From: Pholis gunnellus
Lineage: Eukaryota; Chordata; Actinopteri; Perciformes; Pholidae
Direction: 5' to 3'
Assembly (NCBI GenBank): GCA_910591455.2
Contig: OU342809.1
Span: 18,393,427-18,457,426 of the forward strand
DNA: 64,000 nucleotides
Positions 37,800 through 49,500 of this stretch are shown in pieces. Below the pieces are notes generated by a model. It was given only the letters and a program-made list of their open reading frames with translations. It was not told the DNA's origin and did not search any database. A program made the translations under genes and the position numbers. Positions within the stretch are counted from its first letter, which is position 1; each line of letters begins with the position of its first letter.

Positions 37800-40535
37800 T
37801 GATGATGATGGGGGTGGAGACCTCCTGTCTAACACGTTGGTCCATAATATACCATAGGTGTTCCATTGTGGGTTAAGATGTGGTGAATGTGAAAGCTACA
37901 GCATATATCACATCCGTGTTGTACTAATCACACCATTCAGTGATGCTCCCCCACTCATTTATTTAGGTTCTGCCTATATGTACTGTCCCTCTGGTGCTGT
38001 TGCAGTTTGCCTCTGTCTAGCATGCTGCTGCTGCTTATGGACTCATAGTGTCCTCTAAAGGCTGAAAGGTAAATTACATCTATTTAAATGAATAAATGAT
38101 GGAGCAATGTTTCTCATCTTATCCTTTATTTATTCAGGGTACTTGAGCAATGCTCCTCCTTTCACGAACACCCTGCTGTCATGCACACCTGGAAGCTGCC
38201 CAGTATAACCAGTCTGTTGGCTACTGAGCAGCTGGAGCAGTCGGGGGTTCAGAGTCTTGAAACCTGGAAACAGATATGCATGCAGCACCCGAGCCTCATT
38301 TACAATTTTGTTTTTAATTCAAATGTAGACTTTATGATGTAACTGTTCACACCGTCAATGGGTATAAAACACTGCAGTAAGTAAAAACAGGATTACAGAT
38401 GTACACTCTTAATGCATGCAATTAGACAACTTTTAATAAACATGAGAAATATTAGAGCTAAATTGCAATTCATGATGCCAGAAAGAACCATGAACTCGTT
38501 CAAGGATCCTTAGATACTGTTTTGGGAAATCCCACTTGAGTGCACTGCAGAGATAAACTGTAAACCTGAGGGAATGAGCGGCTGTTGTCAGTATCTCGCC
38601 AGTAGGTGGCAGTGTGCTTTCATGCAACATAGATAATGATTGAACGAGACAGAATCAAACATAGATAATTTAACATTGGCTATAGAGAAGCAGATGCACT
38701 GTAGCATGAATGTAGTGATGATATTTGAGCTCACACAGAGATTTGGTACTTTATATGTATCCACTAAGACTCAAGAATACAAAATGGCTCAATGTGAAGC
38801 TCCTTAAAAACCTGCAGGGAGTTGAAAGCATCCTCTTTGCCTGCATATGTCTTACCATGCATTATGGGTATGTGTGTAAATGGGCCGGATACAATCATCA
38901 AGACCATCATCTGCTTGCAAGCAGCTCTGTGTGCTTCCCCAGCGGCTGGCTCCAGTGTCACAGCTGTTTAACTCCAGTAATGCAAGCTAATTAAGTATGG
39001 TGTAGGGCGACCTACTGGGACCCCACCGCTTTTGAGTTCATACTGGAGAAGCTCAGGTCAGAAGGCCGCAGGCTGTGGACATGAATGATTAATCCTGAAA
39101 TTGACGTTACTCATCAGAGGCTCTTGTTGCTGGTAATAGTTTGCAAAGTTAGACAAGAATATCTGTTCCAGTCTATTTTTAAGTGAGCCTAATCACCAGG
39201 AACAAAGACACACTGGAAATCAAGGGCGTATAATTTATGGAGGGACACAGCTTGGGTACAGGATCATACACCCCCACACACTTTATACAGAAGGCAGTAT
39301 TGAGCCTTTCAGTCTGAAAACTAAAGTTATATTAGAAAAAACAGACAGGAGAAACTGAACTGCATGCCCTGGGACCACAAAGAAACAGCGCCTGCTCAAG
39401 CTCCCTTGCAACTCCCCTCTGCTCTTGCTATTTTGATTAATTAAATAATTAATACATTCGTTTTTTTATTTGTATTTAATACTAGAACAGTTTAACACAC
39501 AGTTCTGAAGTGCATGTCAGATTCATCTTAAGGCTCCCAGCTTTCAGGTGATCTTCCACATCACTTCTCTGTGGTATATCTGTTGACCTCTCCCCATAAA
39601 CATCCTTTATTTTTGCAGCTATTCTTTCTATTTGCAGTACAGGTAGATGTGTTTTTATTGAAGAATAGCCATTAAAAATTCTCCGCTAATTTGGTGATTA
39701 ACATATCTAATTTACTATACATTGTTCACATTAAACGGTAAAAACAGGGACACATGCATGTGTAACATGTTAACCATCAGTTGTGGCTCAGTTTTATTGT
39801 ACAGCACATACTGAGTTTATACTGATTTATGGATATTGATAGGGTGTAACCCATTTATAGCATTGTGCTCATTGGAATAATTCTGGACCACATCACACAC
39901 AACGTTCCTATGGAAAGCCATAGATGGAAACAAGAGGTGTGTGTGTGTCTTTCTTCTTGAGGCAATTGACAGCTTACAACTATTAACAGCATATCTGCTA
40001 CTCTTCTCTTTTTTTATTTGATAAAAAAGGTCTGATTATTATCCCTGTAATTGAAGGCAGATGCCAGATCCCAATGTCACAGAAATAGGTTATTTAATGT
40101 TTCCTTATAAAACACTTTCATACAAGCTTAACTGTATTATAATTATTAATGAATTAACAACAAAGACAGATGAAAATTAAATTAAGTAAAAGGTTATCAG
40201 TGATTATCCACTTTTTATTTCATACAAGGTTGGTTTGAATGTGTGCAACTTGGTTCAACTTGTTTTTTGACAAATTGCAATGCCAACTTTTAGGTGCATA
40301 CTGCCACCAATGATTTTTATTGTGATATTAGAGATAATAATGTTAAATGGAACATGTTACGATGTAGTCTCTGGGCGGTGATCATCTCAAGGGCCGCTGC
40401 ACTTAATCCAATCCCCACGCTTCCTTTTCCGATGTTGATTGAATGAAGTCTGCCAAAAGTGCTCCAGTATTATATGTCATGGTTCAGTACACCATAAGGA
40501 TAAAATCAAAAAGGCACAGTTCAATATGAAATAAA
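37800..40535. other. Non-coding DNA
   Basis: No exon, repeat family or regulatory motif that I can support. AT-rich, with scattered ATTAAT words around 39,420-39,480 and 40,130-40,180. Confidence 0.5.
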
Positions 40536-40539
40536 AAGT

Positions 40540-41100
40540 CATAGTCTAGTGACTTTCTTAGAATTGATATTCTATGATTTTTAGGGACTTTTTTTTCGAC
40601 ATACAATTCTATCAGTTTTTCATGAATTTGTTCTCAATACTATGCTACGAGTTTTCTTTAACATTCTATTATTCCACTGTTTTGTGACTTTGTTCAACAT
40701 ACTATACTTTTTTTATATACTATACAAATGACCTTTTAAGACAAACTATACTATGACTTGTTTGACATAGTTTACTTTGTTGTGACTTTTTTTGGACATA
40801 CTTTACTGAATTCTTTATTACTTTTTTCAACATCATACAGTGTTGTATTCTATTTCTATTCTTTCTATTTTTACTTTTGTCTACATAATATACTTTCTTG
40901 TGACTTTTTTCGACTATACTGTAATCTGTTATGACTTTTTATGAAATACTTTACTGTGATTTTTTCTCTAACTATTTTCATCGTACTCAACGCTGGTTTT
41001 TTTATGACTTTTTCTAAATAATTTACTTTGTCTTTTAAATGGCTATTATGGGTAACTATACTATGACTTCTTTGGGATGTACTTTATAATGAAAGATTTA
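40540..41100. repeat. AT-rich degenerate tandem repeat
   Basis: Recurring word TATGACTTTTTT followed by CGACATA(C/T)TATACT at intervals of roughly 35-45 bp, for example near 40,580, 40,690, 40,755, 40,790, 40,900 and 40,930. Many units are mutated. No gene. Confidence 0.6.
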
Positions 41101-42990
41101 TGGAATACTAGAAACAATAATCAAAATATCAACAAAATATTTTGCTTCAATGGTCTTTCCGTACTCTGAGTTCTCGTCTCAGAGGTTACCGAGATGCTTC
41201 TGATAAGCCTCCCTGTGGTTCTCCAGGTTCGCCTCTGGCGTTTTTGGAGGGCAGAGTAAACACATTACAGACACACAATCATTTTAATACAAAAATCATG
41301 TTTCCAGCTGGGCCCAGACGGTAGTGTTTGTCAGATCAACCTCTCCTTACCTTGATGCCCTTGTCTCCATCTAGTCTGCTGCTCCGCCCCCACCCGTCTG
41401 TGTCTTTTCCCAAAGAACCAACAAATAAGACAAATGAGCCCCTTAATGGGCTAATGCAAGATTCAGGTATTCTGAAGTTGTGGACATCAGAGATAAGGAT
41501 ATTGGGCAGTGTTAATCACACTGAATGACGTCTGAACGTCCATGTCCATTACAGACCCTAATTGCATCATGAATGAATTAATGGAAATGACACTTTTAAA
41601 AATCTGCATAAAATCGTTAACGTGGCAGCAGTATCTATCTACAGTGGAGCTTGGAGTGTCTAAAATCTTGAGCAAATTTTATTTTTGACATATATCCCAA
41701 AGTATAAAAGCAATACACACTGTTTGTTATTGTATTCTTTGTTACATATTAATATTAACAATAATGCATTTTACTCTTCATTTTACACATTTTGCTTTAG
41801 TGCACCAGCTTTATTGTTACTGTACAAAGTTTCAACTGTGCCAACATACCATGATATATATTACCTTCAGTAAAAGTAACTTTCTTTTGAAAAGGTGTCT
41901 GTGGTCAATTTACACCTATGACAACTTTGGGTTTAAAAGCCTCTGGGATCTACTTTTATGATAAATACATACTTTGATATTGCTATTTCTTTGAGGTGTA
42001 GTGCTGATATCACGACAGTATTAGTACAAATTTGAACTGAATCCAACCAACAGGTGAAAAATGACATGAGATTAAGTACCAAACACCATCTCCAGAGGTT
42101 TTATTCTGCACTTTTCACCTATGGGGTAAATCAATACTGAACCATTTTATCACTTTTTGCTGTACAAAATATGTTTGTTCCAACAATCATAATCAAAATT
42201 GTGAAATAAAACATGGTCGTGTTTTGTACTGGGTATCTGAAAAACTAAAGCCCTTCAGAGGATGTGCCCACCTTCACCACCACCGCCTCACCTTTGAAAT
42301 CCGAATCCAGCCCATGCTGGTAATACAGAGAAGAATTATTCATGTGTAGGTAGTAAGACAGCTGTCTTACTTTACTTTGTGTCTGCTCAGCTTTATGCAA
42401 AAAAAGCCCGGCCTGAGCAACATTTGATGATGAAAGTTGGCTTGAACTTCAAAAACGAGCGATTTGACGATCACTAATGTGAACCGGTGTTTGAATAAGA
42501 TCAAGCTGGAAATATTATCAAAGATAATTATTTATTTAAAAGGAAATAGATAATACAAATGAAACAAAATCATTTTTCACAAATGATTTCATGAGTCATT
42601 AATGGCAACAAGAATCCAGCTCTCTCACAGGAAACTCATTTGCCGTCTTGCTTGCAGACATTACTCTTATGAGTTTTATGACATGAATAGTTTTGACACA
42701 GGGCACTTTCGAAAAATGCTTTCTGTGGAGTAAATACTGTACAGTGCAATGCCAGGTAAACAATACATCACATCTGATCATTCATTGGTAAACATGTTTT
42801 ATATCAAAGAACGTAAATGTTCAAAGTTTCATCAATACAGTACATTTATAGTAGACTTCACATAGACCCTGGGCAACCTCCCAGTCTCAGAGAATTTCAC
42901 ATTTAATTATCTCCCTTTGGAATTCCACCAACGCTTTCTGATTTGTGTTGCTTTTCTGCAACTTTCAGTTCTGTTTCTCCGAGTGCAGCC
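41101..42990. other. Region downstream of the cadherin stop codon: 3' UTR and flank
   Basis: Its right end (to about 42,500) is likely the cadherin 3' UTR. The rest shows no exon. The extent of the UTR is not fixed by the sequence. Confidence 0.4.
42531..42536 (-). terminator. Candidate polyadenylation signal of the cadherin gene
   Basis: TTTATT on the plus strand is AATAAA on the minus strand, about 455 bp after the stop codon. Other AATAAA-like words occur further out (for example near 42,101), so the true 3' end is not fixed by sequence alone. Confidence 0.3.
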
Positions 42991-43557
42991 TCACCCGCTC
43001 TTCTCACAGTTCAGCTGCCCTCTGCTCTCTTTCAGTTTGTCTTTCTGGCCCTCCGGAGTCTTGGAGTCTCCTTTCAAATCGCTAACCACAGCTCGGAGGG
43101 TTTTGAACCTGTCCAGCCGGGTGCTCTCTGCTGCCTGAAGCCTGACCTCTGAACTCTGAGATGCACTGAGGGAGCTGAGGGAGCGCACCGCCGCCAGGCT
43201 GCGCTCCTTTCCGGAGGGACGGCGCGGCGTGGTCATGGTGCCGAGCTCCCCCGGGTGCTCCATGTCCCTAATGACCTCACACAAGTAGCGGGCCAAGTCC
43301 TGGCTGGAGAAGGAGAGGGTTTTCTGGGAGCGGCGGAAGGGCAGAGGGGACGGCAGGGTTTCTGTCTCTGATGGGGGAATGGCCAGACGCAGGGCTATAG
43401 CTGCGCTGCCATTCCCATTAGACACCCCCTTCTTAATGTTGTCCTGGGGAAGCTTAGTCTGCGGGTAGGAGATGATGCTTTGTGGGTAGCTGTACCGGAG
43501 GGACTGTGCTGGGCTGGGTTGGAGAGAGCGCTGCAGCTCCACCATATTAAAGGCATT
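42991..43557 (-). CDS. Cadherin terminal exon: distal cytoplasmic tail and stop codon
   Basis: Residues 672-859 and TGA at 42,991-42,993. Acceptor GACCGACTCTCAG-like (GTCTCTCAG|AATGCC). Starts NAFNMVELQRSL, where classical tails read D(F/Y)D(L/I)xxL. A helical block SSQDLARYLCEVIRDMEH (around 755-772) matches the position of the conserved segment before the beta-catenin site. SLSSL (797-801) is kept, but the acidic DYL and WGxRF-type residues that contact beta-catenin are not visible; RLDRFKTLRAVV (818-829) is the nearest counterpart. Confidence 0.93.
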   Translation of the reverse strand, partial: NAFNMVELQRSLQPSPAQSLRYSYPQSIISYPQTKLPQDNIKKGVSNGNGSAAIALRLAIPPSETETLPSPLPFRRSQKTLSFSSQDLARYLCEVIRDMEHPGELGTMTTPRRPSGKERSLAAVRSLSSLSASQSSEVRLQAAESTRLDRFKTLRAVVSDLKGDSKTPEGQKDKLKESRGQLNCEKSG

Positions 43558-46500
43558 CTGAGAGACCGACAGAGAGGAAAGCAGGGTACGAAGGAAGGAC
43601 AGAAGACAAGAAAAGAGACATGTTTTCCAGTGTAATCTTTTTTGGGAATTTAAGAGATAATAAAAAACCACATTGCCATATGACACCAATTTGTGCTCAG
43701 AGCAGTGTAACTAGTTAATGCCTCTGCTGGCAAATGAACCTGATCCTCAGACTAAGACTAAGCTCCACCATGTAGGAAGAGATGTTGGCATCAAAGGCAC
43801 CATTGATTAGCCAAGTAATTAATTATCTGATTGCAGAGGGGGTGAAAACTGCTATTACCAGCACTATTAAAACAGAGGCATTAGCCGCTATTGGTGTCTA
43901 CTTGCTTAATTTTAGCTAATTAACTCACATTCCTAGATCTCCAAGGAGCTGGTATTTGATTTTAATTTCAGGGCACCAACAAACACCCTGTCCCTGTTTG
44001 CTGGTTTAGATTTTCTGTTTTATCTCATTTTTATTCTCATATCCTTTCAAAAAGTCCTGAAATATTGTATGGCATTTAAAACACATATGGAAATGAGAAC
44101 TTACAGCAGTGCAATGTTTGTGCTCAGTGCTTTGTGTACTCTCCCTGCCTGCGTTGCAAATATAAATACCAGCATGTGTTTAAGTTTACCTGGTCTTGCT
44201 CCCCTCCACCTTCCTCGTCGTAGTTGAGCACATTTTCACGGATGTCCTCCCACTCGCCGTGGTGTGCAGACACATGGTACACACCCTCCTTCAGGCCCTT
44301 GTGTCTCCTCCAGCAGGAGTAGAGGAAGAGGCCCAGCATCAACACTGAGGGGTGCCAGAGAGCAGGTTAACTCAGCGCGAGCACACTCACATAATTAAAT
44401 AATAAGGAGATAGTGAGGAAAAAACACATCTTCTGGGGTGTACATGAAATTGACAACGTGAGCGGAGATTGAAGATACAAACACTGAAATACTTGGCACT
44501 GGCTGGAAAATGTGAATAGAGACATTTTTTGCCGAATGTAAAATAACACCAAACATCACTCTAAACAGATAGATAATATAGACTACAACATACTAAATTG
44601 ATTTTCCATCACATTCATTTGTCCTGTAAGACCCATCAGTTGCACTGACTGTACAGTTAAGACGTACTAATGGAACTCACATGGAAACAGAGGCACCACC
44701 TTTCCACCTATTCACATTGATGTTGCATCTTTGTTTCCTGTCTTATCAAAGACCGCAGTTCCTTGGAAACCTATTAACTGAATTTGTACTCCTCCCAGCT
44801 TAAACTCAAAGCCTTGGTGGCTTTGCTGAAGGTGGAAAGGAATGCTGCGGGAGCCGAGCAGAAAAGGTTCTGAAGCATTCACATCAATCACAGCTATTGT
44901 GTGCTGAATTATACAGCATGCTGGGCTGACCTTTAAAGTCCATTAATCTCAACCAATATTTTTCTCCCATCTGCCATTCCTTTTTTCCTTTTCTCCCTTC
45001 TTCGCTATCTGTTTTTACTGGTTCACGCTCTGTCTTTTTTAATCAGTAATTCTTGAATTTGTTTCTTTGTGTTGGAACTTCCTGTCTTTCCTCTCATTAA
45101 GTCTCTCACAGTTTGTGTTTGTCAGTCCCTCTCTGGCCTCGGTCTGGCCTCTACTTTTATCTCTCACACATAGATGGGATCCATTTAAAGTAGAATGGTT
45201 TATATAGTGTGTGCTAAGTATCAGTTTAATTGGAAATCTTCTGAGAAATGCAAGGTAATCACATTAGTCTGGATTTTTAAAAGTAATTGCTTCGAAAGAG
45301 AAGAATGCACCAACGGCTCTATGGGGTCACACTAACACGCAGATATTCATAAACATCGATAGAAAAACAATTCCCCGGAAGCTAATCTCTGCGGAAAAAA
45401 AAATATTATCTCAATTAAAAATCATCATCTCTATTTATTCACTGCCTGGAACATCTTTAACACCTCAGCTGCAACACTTTTTTTTTTTAATGCTGCTCTG
45501 ATATGATATAGAAAGAGAGAGATTTTCTTTAGTATGGGGTGGAGGGAATGCTGTATTGATCAGCCGATCCGGCTTCTTCACCGCTGCGCCAGAGCGCCCT
45601 CGCAGAAAACGCAAGAATCTCGATGAGGCCCGACGCCAAGCAGACGCCGACCCTCCTTCTGGCCCCCAGAATTACCTGCTTCGAGGAGCTGCCCGCAGGC
45701 CTGCGCTCACCTCAACCCTCAACACCACCTGAGCTGATATTTGCGCCCCCGCACACACACACACAAACACGCACAAACACAGTAGCTACCTGCTGAAAAA
45801 CTTTGCCCCTACGCCTGCAGCCGCTACTGCCTAGAGTTGTGTGTGTGCAGCTACATTCCAGTGCGATCAATATCACTCAGGGTGGAGAACAAACATCGCA
45901 GTCATTCATCAATCCATAATGCTGCTGCCTCTCTGCCCTCTAACCGATACTATGAGCATGGTATTATGATGTTAGCCCGGACCGGACTGTACATTATGAA
46001 TGAGCATAAACAACTACAACACAGTATGATCAAAACACTTAACCCTTTCGCTGTAGCTCCAGTCTGAGGTTAATGAGAAAAAATGAACTGCAAGGTAGAC
46101 GAAACATCAATGCGAGGTTCAGGGAAAAGAAAAATGACGAACGAGCAGAAGGAAATGAGACAGATGAGTGATGGTGGAGAGTTGAGGAAAATCATTTATT
46201 TATAAATCTTTCGGGGAATAAAAAGTACAGGCACTTTACATGATCGCTTGGCATCCAGAGCCCATATAGGAAGCTAATTTCTTCCATTCTTCAAAAACCA
46301 GAATGTCAGATTTGATGCTGGATTAATGAGACTTGGTCAGAAAACCCCTCGTCTGCTTCTGTCAATAGCACACGCTCAACTCACATTCTGGTCGGTCTGT
46401 GATGGCTTATGTAAAACTCAATAATGGATGATCATTTTAACTTTTAATGCACGTTGAGGTAGAGCACTAGTCCCCCTTTAATTTTGCACCCAGCTAGCAG

Positions 46501-49500
46501 TCTCGCTCAGTGCAGCGAGTGTGTAGAGTGTGTTAGGCTATTTCTGGTTGCAGCTCCTGTGGTGATGAGGGTCATCATGAAACAACTATTGTAGAACCCC
46601 TTGTTCATTAAAGCACTGGATTAATCTTGTGTCCACATTCAGGGCCCTTGATCATGAAGTCAAACTGGTTCTTCTTTTTGCTTTCAGGTTGAGTGAAAGA
46701 ATTGTTTAGCTTATTTAATTCCCTTTTTAAAGGTGTGAAAATGTAATTAGTGTACAGTCATCAAAGACGGCTCTTTCCAGTCTGAATTGTAAATGTAAAC
46801 CTTGAATATAAATGCCTCATCAGCGACAGCGGGCAAGCCTCTTAAATGGACTGCACCTTTCTTTAGTTGGCATGCAAGCAACACATGAATTTTCATGAAC
46901 GATGCCAAGGCCACACTTTATCATCTTTGAATTCATTATCAAATATTGAAGACCGCTTTATGCGTTTCATTCTCAAGTGTCAGAATAACTGATGTCCCAA
47001 TACTAGCCACATACCCTGGAGGGAACGGTGAGTCAGTTATAGAGGCAGAGACAGTGTATTGAATTGCCCAAGCATTTTATAAGCCTGTCTCTGACAGAAA
47101 GACTCATAAACAGCACTGTGGCCCTACAGAGGGTAGTGAGTGCACCAACATGAGAGACACTCATACACATGCACATACATTTGTCCTTCTATCTTCGTGT
47201 GGACCAGAACATCCCACTTTCTTAGCTATAATGCCTTTAACCAACACAACTAACTCATCCCTGTCCTCGACCTTAACCATGAATTAAAGGGACAGTTCGT
47301 CTTTTCTGCAGAGATATCAATGCATATACGTTTAAAAGGCCCTGCCTGCTGGCAGCAGATGTGGGTAGGTATTGAATTTTGGTGCAAGTAAATCTTACGA
47401 CAGTTTATGACACCATCAATCATGCCATTTTACTGCACAAGTGGGACAGTGTCATCAGCACTTAACTGGTTTAGGCCTAGAGCTGAGACATTAGCTGATT
47501 AATCGGTTTGTCAGTCAACAGAAAATTAATCAGCAACTATATTGATAACTGAATAATTGTTTTGCCTTTTCTCAAACAAAATAAACATTATAAACATTAT
47601 AATTTGAATATATTTGGGTTTTGGACTCTAAAGATGTCACTTAAGGCCCTAAAACCCATGAACAAATGATTGATTCATACACAGAAGACTTATAATTAAT
47701 GAAAAATATAATGATACAACTTTTAAAAAACATTTTCTTAGTTAAAATGACAATTGTATTTCTTTTTCAGAAAAATCAATTGGTGGTGCTCCTCAGGGTT
47801 CAATTTAAGGCTCTCTGTTCCTCAGTTTGTTTATGCGTCCACTTTGTCACATCATGTCAAGTCATAAAAAAATATGTTTTGAAATCTTCAATAGATACAC
47901 AATTGGACCTGACTATGAAGCCAAATGGCCCAGATGGACTTACATCCTCAAAGCTCTGTTTTGCTCACTTTGACTTTGTCCTTCTCTTTCGACCTCTGAA
48001 TTGAATTCAATTTAGATGCAGAGAAAAATAAAGTGTTTCAACATGCTTTAATAAATCCCAAATATGTTTTTATGTACTCCATATCTGAAAAGGGGTCACC
48101 CAGATAATTATACAGTTTTGCTTAAAATCACTATGTACTCAGGCAACAGTCATAAATCAAAACTTCATAATTCAGCAGTATGCTCAACAGAGACGAAGAG
48201 ACCACATAACCCTCAGCTCATACTTATGGATTTTAAGATTCTACTCCTCTCCTATAAAGCAGTCAGTGGTTAGCTTCTGGTCTATATTCCTGAACTTATG
48301 ACCCCTTATATATGAGAACGCAGCCTTGGATCAGCCTAAGTCAAAGTCTTCAAAGGGAGGCTTTTTCAGTGAAGGGCCTCAAACTTCTGAAGGCTTACCA
48401 ATTCATTTTTTACTTTGAAATGTTTTCAGAAAAACTTCCATTTTGTTCTCACTTGATTCTTTTCTGCACTATCATACACACTTGTGAACTGAACTTTCAT
48501 ATTCACATCACTGCCTCAATCTGGTGCTTGTTGTGTGATTTATTCATTTATTTCTCATATTTATCACAGTTTGAGTTCTTTAATTCCAGCTTGTTTTTTG
48601 CCCCCAAACAATCCGGTCTCATCCCAACTCGTCAAATATCAACGGTTGGTCAGTGCCCTTCAATGTCTGATACCGATGCACCGACGCTTTCAACTCCAAT
48701 CTAAACCCACCTGCGTCATAATTGGACGGTCAGACCAACTGCGTAGACTAAAGAGAGCGATAGCACACAGAGCGGCTGGGAGCGGTGGTGGATGGATCAA
48801 ACAAACACAGGACTCTCGTCCAGGAGAACGCCAGACAGGTCGATAGACACGTGGGTCATTAGTAGATCAAGTTAACGTCAATCTTGCTTGATCCTTAAAC
48901 CTTTAGTGATTTTGTTGCCTAAACATATCTTCCAGTGAAGACAGAAATGTATTTTTAAAAGACACTATGCATGTTACAAGTGGAAACTGACACATCGTCC
49001 CCGCCACATCCACAACTGACGCCAGAGGGGCACAGAGAGCGTCATAGTTTGAAGCTTAGGGCGTCGGTATTTGACAAGCTTGGAGTGAAAACGTGTTGCC
49101 ATAAAACAATGCATTCAAGTAAATAACATAATTTGCACTTCATTTTTCAAAAACAAAAAGCAAGTTTGTTTTCATGAACATACCTGTTATTCAGCCTGTT
49201 ATAAGGCTTTGATGTCATATTTTCACTGGTTGAAGCATTTGTCATTTATAATGTGCGCTGGCCAATGTGTCAATCGAAGGCCACACTAATAACCCCTCCA
49301 CTTGACACTGTATTGTGCCGACTGCATGCTGCACTCAAGTAGGGAATGTGCTGTAAGACTGTAGTTAGTTTTACTCCTAGTCACAAGATATGTCGTAATG
49401 TTTTTTTATTTTTCAAATACCTCAACAAAGAGCTCAAGACCACATTACCACATACTTAATATTGAAGACATAGTCCTCCGTGGGCAGCCATTGAAGTGGT

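Noticed and set aside
43558..43689. Upstream extension of the last cadherin exon with an in-frame start
   Set aside because: The acceptor at 43,558 (CTCTCAG) gives the exact join to GGGEQDQ; the extension is intron sequence and no promoter is seen.
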